Of a DNA stretch of 7,892 nt, positions 1-6,293 are shown in pieces. The stretch covers positions 1 to 7,892 of the forward strand of contig JAISNS010000340.1 of assembly GCA_031276105.1 (NCBI GenBank). Reading direction: 5' to 3'. The position numbers and the translations under genes were made by a program. This DNA is from Dysgonamonadaceae bacterium. Lineage in GTDB: Bacteria; Bacteroidota; Bacteroidia; Bacteroidales; Azobacteroidaceae. The number at the start of each line of letters is the position of its first letter. Positions within the stretch are counted from its first letter, which is position 1. A model generated the notes under the pieces. That model made no database searches. It was not told the origin of the DNA and saw nothing but the letters and a program-made list of their open reading frames with translations.

Positions 1-455
1 CAAACGGTTAAGCTAACGCCATTCACGCAAATCGACCCTTTTTCGACGGTCATATATCCTTGCTTAGCCATTTCTTTATCGAATTTGTACTCAAACGTGT
101 AATACCAACTGCCTCCGGCTTCTTCTACTTTCGTACAAACAGCCGTCTGATCGACATGTCCCTGTACAATATGTCCATCCAAACGGCCGTTCATTAACAT
201 GCTCCGTTCCAAATTCACTTTGCTTCCGGTTTGTAAAAAACCAAGATTGGAACGTTCCAAAGTTTCCTTCACCGCCGTAACCGTATAGGTATCGTCCGTA
301 ATATTTACCACCGTCAGGCACACGCCGTTATGCGACACGCTCTGATCGATTTGCAATTCGTTGACAAACGAACATTTCAACGTTAAATGCAGATTTCCCC
401 CGTCAATCGTGCGGTCGACAACCATAGCCGCTTCTTCTACTATTCCTGAAAACAT
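1..455 (-). CDS. ribE: Riboflavin synthase, alpha subunit type (C-terminus cut by window edge)
   Basis: Riboflavin synthase converts two 6,7-dimethyl-8-ribityllumazine molecules into riboflavin plus a pyrimidinedione, the last step of vitamin B2 synthesis, in the cytoplasm. The 151 visible residues begin with MFSGIVEE, the family's usual N-terminus. The first lumazine-binding barrel holds SHNGVCLTV (residues 41-49), and the junction into the second barrel holds GRLDGHIVQGHVD (90-102). The second-barrel counterpart CVNGVSLTV (143-151) ends at the window edge. The family is usually about 200 residues, so roughly 50 are missing. The ATG at 455-453 is chosen because it gives the canonical N-terminus. 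It lies 18 nt after the nadD stop, so it is probably the last visible gene of the yicC-gmk/nadD-ribE transcript. No Shine-Dalgarno sequence is seen, as is usual in this phylum. Confidence 0.95.
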   Translation of the reverse strand, partial: MFSGIVEEAAMVVDRTIDGGNLHLTLKCSFVNELQIDQSVSHNGVCLTVVNITDDTYTVTAVKETLERSNLGFLQTGSKVNLERSMLMNGRLDGHIVQGHVDQTAVCTKVEEAGGSWYYTFEYKFDKEMAKQGYMTVEKGSICVNGVSLTV

Positions 456-473
456 ATCCGATTATTTAATATT

Positions 474-1661
474 TCACATTCCTTCCGGTTGGCTCAATTG
501 GTTTTTTTCGTCAATTTCTTCATTTTTGAAAAAATCCGCATCAACTACTTCCTTATAAATACCGGAAGGCAAAAAGAAACGAACGTCTTTTCCCTGTATA
601 ACCGCATCGCGGATAAAAGACGACGAAGCTTCAATTTTGGGCGCATTTTTGCAGAGGTTTACATTCGGGTGGTTGATATATATCCGGTCGGAACCACGCC
701 GCGGATAAATCAACGTTTTGAAGTTTTTCAAAATCAACTGATAGTCTTTCCAACGATGGAAAGTATTCCAATTGTCGGAACCGATAACCAACACAAATTC
801 ATGCTGCGGATACTGAATACGCAATTTCTGAAGCGTGTTGACCGTATAAGTCGGCGGCGACATTTCCCATTCGATGGTATTGATTTTGAACTTTTCATAG
901 CCGTTGATGGATTTTTCCAACATAGACAGCCTGAAATTTTGATCTAAAAGATCCGTTTTTTTCTTCAACGGATTTTGCGGTGTAATGAGGAACCAGATTT
1001 CGTCGAATCCTTCGTATTCCGCGAGGTAATTAGCAATAGCTAAATGACCGATGTGTACCGGATTAAATGATCCGGGGAAAATACCTATTTTCATACTGTT
1101 GTTTAAAAATTTAGTTATAGTAACTGTTGTTTCTTGTATTGCTTTTGTCAAATCATCATTAATAATGACTCTGTCATACTGTTTGGAAAGGCTAAGCTCG
1201 TAAGCGGCCTTCGATATCCGGTCTTTGATGACTTCCGGAGAATCGGTTCCCCGTTTTTCGAGTCGTGCCTGCAGTTCTTTGATGGAAGGAGGCTGAATAA
1301 AAATCAGCAGGGCGTTGTTGCCGTATTGCTTTTTGATATTCAATCCGCCGGCGACATCGACGTCGAGAATCACATTTTTCCCGCTTTCCAACTTGTCTTC
1401 GACTTCCGATTTCAACGTACCGTAAAAGCAGTCGGTATAAACTTCTTCATATTCGATGAAGTGTCCTTGTTGAATCTTTTCTTTAAATTCTTCCGGTTGA
1501 AGAAAATAATACTCCACGCCTTGCTGTTCATTGCCGCGGGGAGGACGGCTCGTAGCGGAGACCGAAAATTCCAACGGCAAGCCTCCGGCCAATATATGAT
1601 TGATAATCGTCGATTTACCTGAACCCGAAGGGGCCGAAAGTATAATTAATTTTCCTTTCAC
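474..1661 (-). CDS. gmk/nadD: Guanylate kinase fused in frame to nicotinate-nucleotide adenylyltransferase
   Basis: One 395-residue open frame holds two complete enzymes. Residues 1-189 are guanylate kinase (GMP + ATP to GDP + ADP): P-loop APSGSGKST (10-18), the GMP-binding stretch SATSRPPRGNEQQG (35-48) and LDVDVAGG (99-106). Residues 190-395 are NadD, which adenylates nicotinate mononucleotide in NAD synthesis: GSFNPVHIGHL (197-207, the nucleotidyltransferase GxFxPxHxGH signature) and SSSFIRD (346-352). Each half has about its family's normal length and there is no linker, since NadD's own ATG is codon 190 (1094-1092). The first codon is GTG (1661-1659), four nt after the yicC stop, and no in-frame ATG lies upstream. 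The join is fragile: deleting one T from the five-T run at 1105-1109 would end Gmk as ...TKF-stop and leave nadD as a separate gene 8 nt later. It may be a true fusion, a polymorphism or a sequence error. Both enzyme identities are firm. Confidence 0.93.
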   Translation of the reverse strand: MKGKLIILSAPSGSGKSTIINHILAGGLPLEFSVSATSRPPRGNEQQGVEYYFLQPEEFKEKIQQGHFIEYEEVYTDCFYGTLKSEVEDKLESGKNVILDVDVAGGLNIKKQYGNNALLIFIQPPSIKELQARLEKRGTDSPEVIKDRISKAAYELSLSKQYDRVIINDDLTKAIQETTVTITKFLNNSMKIGIFPGSFNPVHIGHLAIANYLAEYEGFDEIWFLITPQNPLKKKTDLLDQNFRLSMLEKSINGYEKFKINTIEWEMSPPTYTVNTLQKLRIQYPQHEFVLVIGSDNWNTFHRWKDYQLILKNFKTLIYPRRGSDRIYINHPNVNLCKNAPKIEASSSFIRDAVIQGKDVRFFLPSGIYKEVVDADFFKNEEIDEKNQLSQPEGM

Positions 1662-1665
1662 AATA

Positions 1666-2538
1666 TTATAAAACGTTTAATATTTGTTCTTTGATTTGTT
1701 CCAATTCGTCTTTCATCCGCACCACTACTTTTTGCATTTCCGCCTGATACGATTTTGAGCCGAGCGTATTGATTTCGCGTCCCATTTCCTGAACGATGAA
1801 TCCCAATTTACGTCCTTGCTTTTTTTCATTAACCATTGTTTCGACAAAGTATTTTAAGTGGTTTCCCAATCTCGTTTTTTCTTCGTTGACATCCAATTTT
1901 TCGATATAATAAATCATTTCCTGTTCAAAGCGGTTTTCGTCATAATTGGTCATTTCCAATTTTTTAATGCCTTCCTGTATCTTTGTTTTAATATGAAGAA
2001 TCCGTTCTTGTTCATACGTTTCGATCTCCGTCAAAAGATTCTTGATATTATTGATTTTACTTGTAAATATATTTTCCAGCATAGCGCCTTCCTGTTCCCT
2101 GAATTCATTGAACGCTTTCAATGCCTGATATATTGTTTTTTTTACAACTTCCCATTCATTTTCATCCCATTCGGAAATGTCGGTTTTTATTGTTTCGGGC
2201 AAACGCAACAGAAGCGAAAACCAATCGGACGGAACTGCTATATTTAATTTAACAGCTATTTCTTTTATTTGTTCATAATAATTTTCGACAGCCGTTTGGT
2301 TAATTTGCGAAGGAATAGTTGTACCTGTATGTTCTACGGTAATGTAAAAATCTACTTTTCCCCGTTCGATGGCTTGCGACAAAATAGCGCGGATTTCCAA
2401 TTCTTTTTCACGATAAATATTTGGAACCCTTGTGTTTAAATCGAGCTGTTTGCTGTTGAGCGACTTTATTTCTATACTGATTTTTTTACCTGGAAGTTCG
2501 ATAATTGCCTTCCCGAATCCTGTCATTGATTGAATCAT
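1666..2538 (-). CDS. yicC: YicC family endoribonuclease-like protein
   Basis: The 290-residue protein starts MIQSMTGFGKA, the hallmark YicC N-terminus, and has the C-terminal DUF1732 signature QEMGREINTLGSK near residue 260. E. coli YicC is reported to be an RNase affecting small-RNA turnover; the role in Bacteroidetes is not known to me. The middle (about 150-240) is rich in Glu, Lys and Leu and probably helical. The ATG at 2538-2536 is preferred over an in-frame TTG two codons upstream because it gives the family N-terminus. It is the first gene of the minus-strand operon, four nt before gmk/nadD. The yicC-gmk order is a common bacterial arrangement, which supports both calls. Confidence 0.93.
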   Translation of the reverse strand: MIQSMTGFGKAIIELPGKKISIEIKSLNSKQLDLNTRVPNIYREKELEIRAILSQAIERGKVDFYITVEHTGTTIPSQINQTAVENYYEQIKEIAVKLNIAVPSDWFSLLLRLPETIKTDISEWDENEWEVVKKTIYQALKAFNEFREQEGAMLENIFTSKINNIKNLLTEIETYEQERILHIKTKIQEGIKKLEMTNYDENRFEQEMIYYIEKLDVNEEKTRLGNHLKYFVETMVNEKKQGRKLGFIVQEMGREINTLGSKSYQAEMQKVVVRMKDELEQIKEQILNVL

Positions 2539-2554
2539 ATCCAAATTATTTCTG

Positions 2555-2562
2555 CAAAAATA
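2555..2562 (-). promoter_or_regulatory. Candidate -7 promoter element for the yicC operon
   Basis: Read on the minus strand this is TATTTTTG, a full match to the Bacteroidetes -7 consensus TAnnTTTG. It lies 16 nt upstream of the yicC ATG, which would give a leader of about 10 nt. The -33 region is only T-rich, with no clear TTTG, so the call rests on the -7 match and position. Confidence 0.5.
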
Positions 2563-2600
2563 GCGTTTTTATCTCATAAAGTGGTAACTTTTCCTTATAA

Positions 2601-2633
2601 ATTTCGATAAGCCCCTCGTAAGGCTTTAGAAAT
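2601..2633. repeat. Imperfect palindrome in the divergent yicC/tonB intergenic region
   Basis: Two nested inverted pairs are visible: ATTTC (2601-2605) with GAAAT (2629-2633), and AAGCC (2609-2613) with GGCTT (2622-2626), around a CCTCGTAA loop. It lies between two divergent promoters and has no clean T-run, so an operator or protein-binding site is more likely than a terminator. No regulator can be named. The rest of 2539-2774 shows only the two promoters. Confidence 0.4.
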
Positions 2634-2723
2634 ATTATTTTATAGGCGAATGTTGGTTCGTCCTAAAATTCTTGTAAAAAGTGGCCGACTCCTCAAAAAA
2701 AGATTTAACCTGCTTTTTATCCG

Positions 2724-2757
2724 TTTGTGTGTAATTGGAAAATTTGAGCTAACTTTG
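2724..2757 (+). promoter_or_regulatory. Candidate Bacteroidetes-type promoter for the TonB-family gene
   Basis: TAACTTTG at 2750-2757 matches the -7 consensus TAnnTTTG exactly. TTTG at 2724-2727 may be the -33 element, although the 22-nt spacer is slightly longer than the usual 19-21. The predicted transcript starts about 10 nt before the ATG at 2775. Confidence 0.6.
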
Positions 2758-2774
2758 CCGGACAATTGTTGCTT

Positions 2775-3446
2775 ATGGAAGAAAAGAAAACGGCAAAAGC
2801 CAATTTGGAGTACGAGCGGACAACTTTTTTATTATTAGGATTCGTTGTTGCCCTTTCTACCTTGTTTGTCGTTCTTGAATGGGAAAATACACAATCGCTT
2901 TCTCCGGATTGGGCTGGTTTTTCTCCTCTTTTCATCGAGCAAGAATCGGCGGGTATAGCAGACGTACCGCCGGAAGAAACATCTCCGCCGAAAGCGGTTG
3001 AAGTTGCTGAAGAACAGCCGGTAACCGTTTCCGAAGAGTTTAATGTAATAGAAAAAGTTCAAGAAGAAGTCGTTACCAAACCGGAAGAAGAAATCATTGA
3101 TACCATTCCTGCCGCCCCGGAAACTGTTACCAATATGATTTATGAGAAAGTAGAAATAATGCCCCAATTCAAAGGAGGTTATACCGCATTAATCCGGTTT
3201 ATCTACAATACGGTGGAATATCCGGCGAATGCCTTAAAACAACGGATTGCCGGAAGAGTCTGGTGCTCATTTATCGTCGACAAAGACGGTTCTATTTCGG
3301 ATGTCCGCTTGGAACAGGGCGTTTACTCGTTGCTCAATGAAGAAGCTTTACGGGTTTTAAGAATCATGCCGGCTTGGGAACCGGGAGTAATGGGCGGAAA
3401 ACCGGTAAAAGTGAAAGTATATTTACCCGTTGTATTTAAATTATAG
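2775..3446 (+). CDS. TonB family energy transducer
   Basis: This is a 223-residue inner-membrane protein of the TonB family, which carries proton-motive-force energy from an ExbB/ExbD complex across the periplasm to outer-membrane receptors. The short N-terminus with EYER (12-15) is followed by one membrane segment (about 17-34). A periplasmic stretch rich in Pro, Glu and Val follows (about 60-125). The C-terminal TonB domain includes QFKGGYTALIRF, YPANA, GRVWCSFIVDKDGS and the ending PVKVKVYLPVVFKL. The ATG at 2775 is chosen over an in-frame TTG nine bases earlier because it fits the usual charged N-terminus and the promoter spacing. No exbB, exbD or receptor gene is nearby, so its partner is unknown. 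A downstream polyprenyl synthetase is, from memory, a common Bacteroidales arrangement. Confidence 0.9.
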   Translation: MEEKKTAKANLEYERTTFLLLGFVVALSTLFVVLEWENTQSLSPDWAGFSPLFIEQESAGIADVPPEETSPPKAVEVAEEQPVTVSEEFNVIEKVQEEVVTKPEEEIIDTIPAAPETVTNMIYEKVEIMPQFKGGYTALIRFIYNTVEYPANALKQRIAGRVWCSFIVDKDGSISDVRLEQGVYSLLNEEALRVLRIMPAWEPGVMGGKPVKVKVYLPVVFKL

Positions 3447-3468
3447 GAAACGCTGATATCGCAATGAA

Positions 3469-3500
3469 TTTGCTTTCTTGGAAAAAATGTTATAATTTTG
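3469..3500 (+). promoter_or_regulatory. Strong candidate Bacteroidetes promoter for the isoprenyl synthase operon
   Basis: TTTG (3469-3472), a 20-nt spacer and TAATTTTG (3493-3500) match the -33/-7 consensus TTTG-N19-21-TAnnTTTG. Transcription would start near 3507, about 13 nt before the ATG at 3520. The gene can therefore be expressed independently of the TonB-family gene upstream. Confidence 0.7.
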
Positions 3501-3519
3501 GGGAATAAAATTAAGTAGT

Positions 3520-4491
3520 ATGTTAACATTCCAAAAAGCGTTGGAACTTATTAACATGGAAATTCAGCATATTGATTATCCAAAAGAACCGGGTAGCTTG
3601 TACGAACCGATGGCCTATTTGCTCACATTGAATGGAAAACGGATTCGTCCGGTTTTTACTTTATTGGCTTGCAATCTTTATAAAGAAGACGTAAACGAAG
3701 CCGTTCCGATGGCTGTTGCTTGGGAAATTTTTCACAATTTCACGTTGATGCACGACGATGTAATGGATAAGGCCGCAATGAGGCGGGGAAATCCGACGGT
3801 GCATCAAAAATGGAATGAAAATACAGCAATTCTTTCGGGCGACGCCATGCTGATATTGGCTTATATGTATTTGGCAAAATCCTCTTCCGGTCATCTGAAA
3901 TCCCTCTTGGATTTGTTTTCGGACACAGCTTCCGGCATTTGCCAAGGGCAAGAATATGATATGCAGTTCGAGAACCGCCCGGATGTGACTGAAAATGAAT
4001 ACGTAGAAATGATTCGCCTTAAAACGGCGATTCTTTTAGGCGCAAGTTTGAAGAGCGGCGCCATGATTGGCGGCGCAAGCGAAAAAGACTGCAACCGGCT
4101 GTACGATGTTGGAATTAACTTGGGATTGGCTTTCCAAATTCAGGACGATTTATTGGATGTATTCGGCGATCCGTTGATTTTCGGCAAAAAAATCGGAAGT
4201 GATATTCTCTGCAACAAAAAGACGTATTTGCTGGTAAATGCCTTAAGTACATCCGGTGGAAAAGAAAAAAAAGAATTACTTTTCTGGTTGAACGCCCACG
4301 ATAAAGGACCCGAAAAAATCAAAGCCGTCACGGATTTATACACCCGCTTGCATGTAAAAGAAAAAGCCCGCGAAAAGATGAATCAATATTATGATAAAGC
4401 AATACAGGCATTTCAATCGATTGATGTAGAAGAAAACAAAAAATCGGTTTTAATGAATTTGGCCGACGAATTAATGGACAGAGAATCTTAA
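3520..4491 (+). CDS. Polyprenyl (isoprenyl diphosphate) synthase
   Basis: This 323-residue trans-prenyltransferase condenses isopentenyl diphosphate onto an allylic diphosphate to make a linear isoprenoid diphosphate, probably for quinone or carrier-lipid synthesis. Visible hallmarks are GKRIRP (39-44), the first aspartate-rich motif LMHDDVMD with DDVMD at 79-83 followed by RRGNPTVH, a QGQ(E)YD motif (142-147), and the second aspartate-rich motif FQIQDDLLD (205-213). Both metal-binding motifs are intact. Phe74, five residues before the first motif, together with the absence of an insertion in that motif, hints at a short product (C15-C20), but chain length cannot be fixed from sequence alone. 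The ATG at 3520 has no Shine-Dalgarno sequence. It is the first gene of a likely operon with the unnamed gene (15 nt downstream) and tatD. Confidence 0.92.
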   Translation: MLTFQKALELINMEIQHIDYPKEPGSLYEPMAYLLTLNGKRIRPVFTLLACNLYKEDVNEAVPMAVAWEIFHNFTLMHDDVMDKAAMRRGNPTVHQKWNENTAILSGDAMLILAYMYLAKSSSGHLKSLLDLFSDTASGICQGQEYDMQFENRPDVTENEYVEMIRLKTAILLGASLKSGAMIGGASEKDCNRLYDVGINLGLAFQIQDDLLDVFGDPLIFGKKIGSDILCNKKTYLLVNALSTSGGKEKKELLFWLNAHDKGPEKIKAVTDLYTRLHVKEKAREKMNQYYDKAIQAFQSIDVEENKKSVLMNLADELMDRES

Positions 4492-4494
4492 TTT

Positions 4495-4500
4495 AAGGAG
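4495..4500 (+). promoter_or_regulatory. Canonical Shine-Dalgarno site before the 4507 gene
   Basis: AAGGAG ends six nt before the ATG at 4507. It stands out because the other genes here show no such site, in line with the usual Bacteroidetes pattern. It fixes the start of the downstream gene. Confidence 0.6.
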
Positions 4501-4506
4501 ATAACG

Positions 4507-5208
4507 ATGCCTCTAAGGAAATTGCCGGATACAGATAAAGAAAGAATAGAGATATTACAAGCCATTATTGATCAGGAAGAATTGAATGGCTTCAATCATA
4601 TTTTCACTCTGGGAGAAGTGCAGGAATTGCGCAATTTCTTACTTGCTTTTGAAGGCGCCGGATTTTGCTTCGGGCAATCGTTGGACGATGAAGGCAAGGC
4701 CTGTAAAATGCACGGCGAATTATTTAAAAATGTCCAATTATACATTTCGCATTTTATTCAGGTGCTGTATTTTTCCGTTATTCGAAACGAAATAAAAGCA
4801 GAAAATCTGGCATTATACGGATTGGATGGAAACAACTTGCAAACGCCCGATTTATCCACCGAAACAGCTATCTTGGAATGGGGAGAACGTCTGATCAAAG
4901 GCGAAACAGAACGGGTTTACCGGGGAGGAATACCCATTTATAATCCGGCTATAGCCAAGGTGAAAGTACATTTCGATTTATTTAAAGATTCGCTCCACAG
5001 CGTAAAAATATACAAGCAAAATACCATCCGGAATAGAGAAAGCATACTGACAAACAGAGAAAAAGCCGACCGGATTATAGCGGATGCATGGCAGCGCGTG
5101 GAAGATAAATACCGTACTTTTCCGATTGAAGAAAGAAGCCGGATATACAAGAACTATAAAATCAGTTACCAATACGTAAAAGGTATCCAATTGAATGTAT
5201 TTGATTGA
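4507..5208 (+). CDS. Conserved Bacteroidales-type protein of unknown function
   Basis: I do not recognise a named domain in this 233-residue protein. It has no signal peptide or clear membrane segment, so it is probably cytoplasmic, and it looks mostly helical. Features include an aromatic-rich stretch LYISHFIQVLYFSVIRNE (78-95), a conserved-looking core GGIPIYNPAIAKVKVHFD (140-157), and a charged helical segment (about 165-205) rich in Arg, Lys and Glu. The C-terminus is YKISYQYVKGIQLNVFD. The core and tail resemble, from memory, uncharacterised Bacteroidetes proteins, but no function follows. The start is fixed by AAGGAG. The last 14 nt overlap tatD, so the two are probably translationally coupled. 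It sits 15 nt after the isoprenyl synthase, and one transcript is likely. Confidence 0.85.
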   Translation: MPLRKLPDTDKERIEILQAIIDQEELNGFNHIFTLGEVQELRNFLLAFEGAGFCFGQSLDDEGKACKMHGELFKNVQLYISHFIQVLYFSVIRNEIKAENLALYGLDGNNLQTPDLSTETAILEWGERLIKGETERVYRGGIPIYNPAIAKVKVHFDLFKDSLHSVKIYKQNTIRNRESILTNREKADRIIADAWQRVEDKYRTFPIEERSRIYKNYKISYQYVKGIQLNVFD

Positions 5209-5965
5209 TTCTCACACTCATATTTTTACGGAAGAATTTGATTCCGACCGGGCGGACGTAATACGGCGATCGCTGGAAGCCGGCGTACAAAAATTATGTC
5301 TCCCCAATATTGATCCGGAAACCGTGTCGCCTCTTCATTCTGTATGCGAAGATTACCCGTCGCTGTGTTATCCGATGATGGGCTTGCATCCTACAAGCGT
5401 GAAGCATGATTATCCGGAACTATTAGCGAAAATAAAAAGTTTTTTTTCTACGAGGAAATACATTGCCGTCGGAGAAATCGGCATTGATTTATATTGGGAT
5501 AAAACATTTTTGAAAGAACAAACGGACGCTTTTGAAGAGCAATTGCGGTGGAGTGTGGAATGGCAATTACCGGTAGCGATTCATTCGCGGAATGCTTTTC
5601 CGCAAGTCTTTGAAAGTTTGGACAAAGTTGGGGCTAACCGGTTACGGGGAGTATTTCACAGTTTCGAAGGCTCGTATGAAGAATTGGAAAAAGCGTTGAG
5701 TTATCGCAATTTCTTTTTAGGGATCAATGGAATTGTCACTTATAAGAAAGCGGACTTCCGGAATTATATAACGCTTGCACCTGTCGAACGGCTTCTTTTG
5801 GAAACGGATGCCCCCTATTTGACGCCTGTTCCCCATCGGGGAAAAAGGAATGAACCGGCTTATCTGCTTTATGTAGTTGGAAAATTAGCGGAAATATACG
5901 GTTTGTCGGTTGAAACAATGGCAAATAAAACGACGGAGAATGCACAACGATTGTTTGGTTTATAA
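5195..5965 (+). CDS. tatD: TatD family metal-dependent hydrolase
   Basis: The 256-residue protein belongs to the TatD branch of the amidohydrolase (TIM-barrel) superfamily; characterised members are metal-dependent DNases or 3'-5' exonucleases involved in DNA quality control. The expected ligands are present: DSHTH with His7 and His9, GEIGID with Glu94, AIHSR with His130, FHSFEG with His155, and LETDAPYL with Asp205, followed by PHRGKRNEPAYL. Length is normal for the family and all catalytic residues appear intact. The ATG at 5195 overlaps the end of the preceding gene by 14 nt. No convincing terminator lies between its stop and the tRNA-Ser promoter, so some readthrough into the tRNA is possible. 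Confidence 0.95.
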   Translation: MYLIDSHTHIFTEEFDSDRADVIRRSLEAGVQKLCLPNIDPETVSPLHSVCEDYPSLCYPMMGLHPTSVKHDYPELLAKIKSFFSTRKYIAVGEIGIDLYWDKTFLKEQTDAFEEQLRWSVEWQLPVAIHSRNAFPQVFESLDKVGANRLRGVFHSFEGSYEELEKALSYRNFFLGINGIVTYKKADFRNYITLAPVERLLLETDAPYLTPVPHRGKRNEPAYLLYVVGKLAEIYGLSVETMANKTTENAQRLFGL

Positions 5966-5983
5966 TTTTTATTGCAAATTCTT

Positions 5984-6014
5984 TTTGTAATCTCCTAATT
6001 TGTTCGTATCTTCG
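5984..6014 (+). promoter_or_regulatory. Candidate promoter of tRNA-Ser
   Basis: TTTG (5984-5987), a 19-nt spacer and TATCTTCG (6007-6014) match the Bacteroidetes promoter with one mismatch in the -7 element. Transcription would start around 6021, about 24 nt before the mature tRNA. Confidence 0.6.
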
Positions 6015-6044
6015 CGTCGCTTTTAAAAACAGCAAAACTCAACC

Positions 6045-6132
6045 GGAAAGGTGCTCGAGCGGTTTAAGAGGCACGCTTGGAAAGCGTGTGAACTTCAAAA
6101 GGGTTCCGGGGGTTCGAATCCCTTCCTTTCCG
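6045..6132 (+). tRNA. tRNA-Ser, anticodon GGA
   Basis: This is an 88-nt class II tRNA. The acceptor stem is GGAAAGG (6045-6051) with CCTTTCC (6125-6131) and discriminator G (6132). The anticodon stem is CACGC/GCGTG around loop TTGGAAA, with anticodon GGA at 6079-6081, decoding UCC and UCU. The long variable arm (GAAC...GGTTC) is typical of serine tRNAs, and the T-loop is TTCGAAT. Two T-stem pairs are G-U. The following bases are CA, so a full CCA end is not encoded. Confidence 0.95.
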
Positions 6133-6138
6133 CAGTAT

Positions 6139-6165
6139 AAAGTCGCATAATTCAGCGACTTTTAT
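6139..6165 (+). terminator. Hairpin terminator after tRNA-Ser
   Basis: AAAGTCGC (6139-6146) and GCGACTTT (6155-6162) form a perfect 8-bp stem with an 8-nt loop, starting 7 nt after the tRNA. The T-tract (CTTTTATC) is short, so termination may be partial. Confidence 0.6.
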
Positions 6166-6203
6166 CATTCATAAGGAATTACAGCGGACTTCAATTGGAC
6201 ACG

Positions 6204-6290
6204 AATAGACAATAATAGACATGATTGTACTCTTTTTTCGTACAAATTTGAAGGAAGTACGAAAATTTCGGTAAATAAAAATTTTATTTA
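6204..6290. repeat. Cluster of short direct and inverted repeats between tRNA-Ser and the integrase remnant
   Basis: Within 90 bp there is a direct repeat AATAGACA (6204-6211 and 6214-6221, 10-bp period). There is an inverted repeat TTTTCGTAC/GTACGAAAA (6235-6243, 6257-6265), a small palindrome CGAAA-A-TTTCG (6260-6270) and a perfect AT-rich palindrome TAAATAAAA-A-TTTTATTTA (6272-6290). The last ends five nt before the ATG of the integrase remnant. Such density is typical of integrase arm-binding or attachment regions, or of an operator. That role is inference from position. Confidence 0.45.
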
Positions 6291-6293
6291 ACA

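Noticed and set aside
91..321. Minus-strand open frame MPDGGKYYGRYLYG...
   Set aside because: It is an out-of-frame shadow of riboflavin synthase, whose true frame is continuous from 455 to the window edge.
489..947. Plus-strand open frame antisense to nadD
   Set aside because: It lies wholly over the well-supported NadD coding region and its translation has no family signature; it is a shadow frame.
1134..1622. Plus-strand 162-codon open frame antisense to gmk
   Set aside because: The opposite strand encodes a clear guanylate kinase with its P-loop, and the antisense product is Phe-rich without recognisable motifs.
1858..2247. Plus-strand open frame antisense to yicC
   Set aside because: The Phe/Ile-rich translation is what the reverse complement of Glu/Lys-rich YicC sequence produces.
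2601..2633. Palindrome read as a transcription terminator
   Set aside because: It lies between two divergently starting genes, so no transcript ends there, and no T-tract follows the stem cleanly.
2835..3167. Minus-strand open frame over the TonB-family gene
   Set aside because: It is the antisense of the TM and Pro/Glu-rich region of a confident gene, with no motif.
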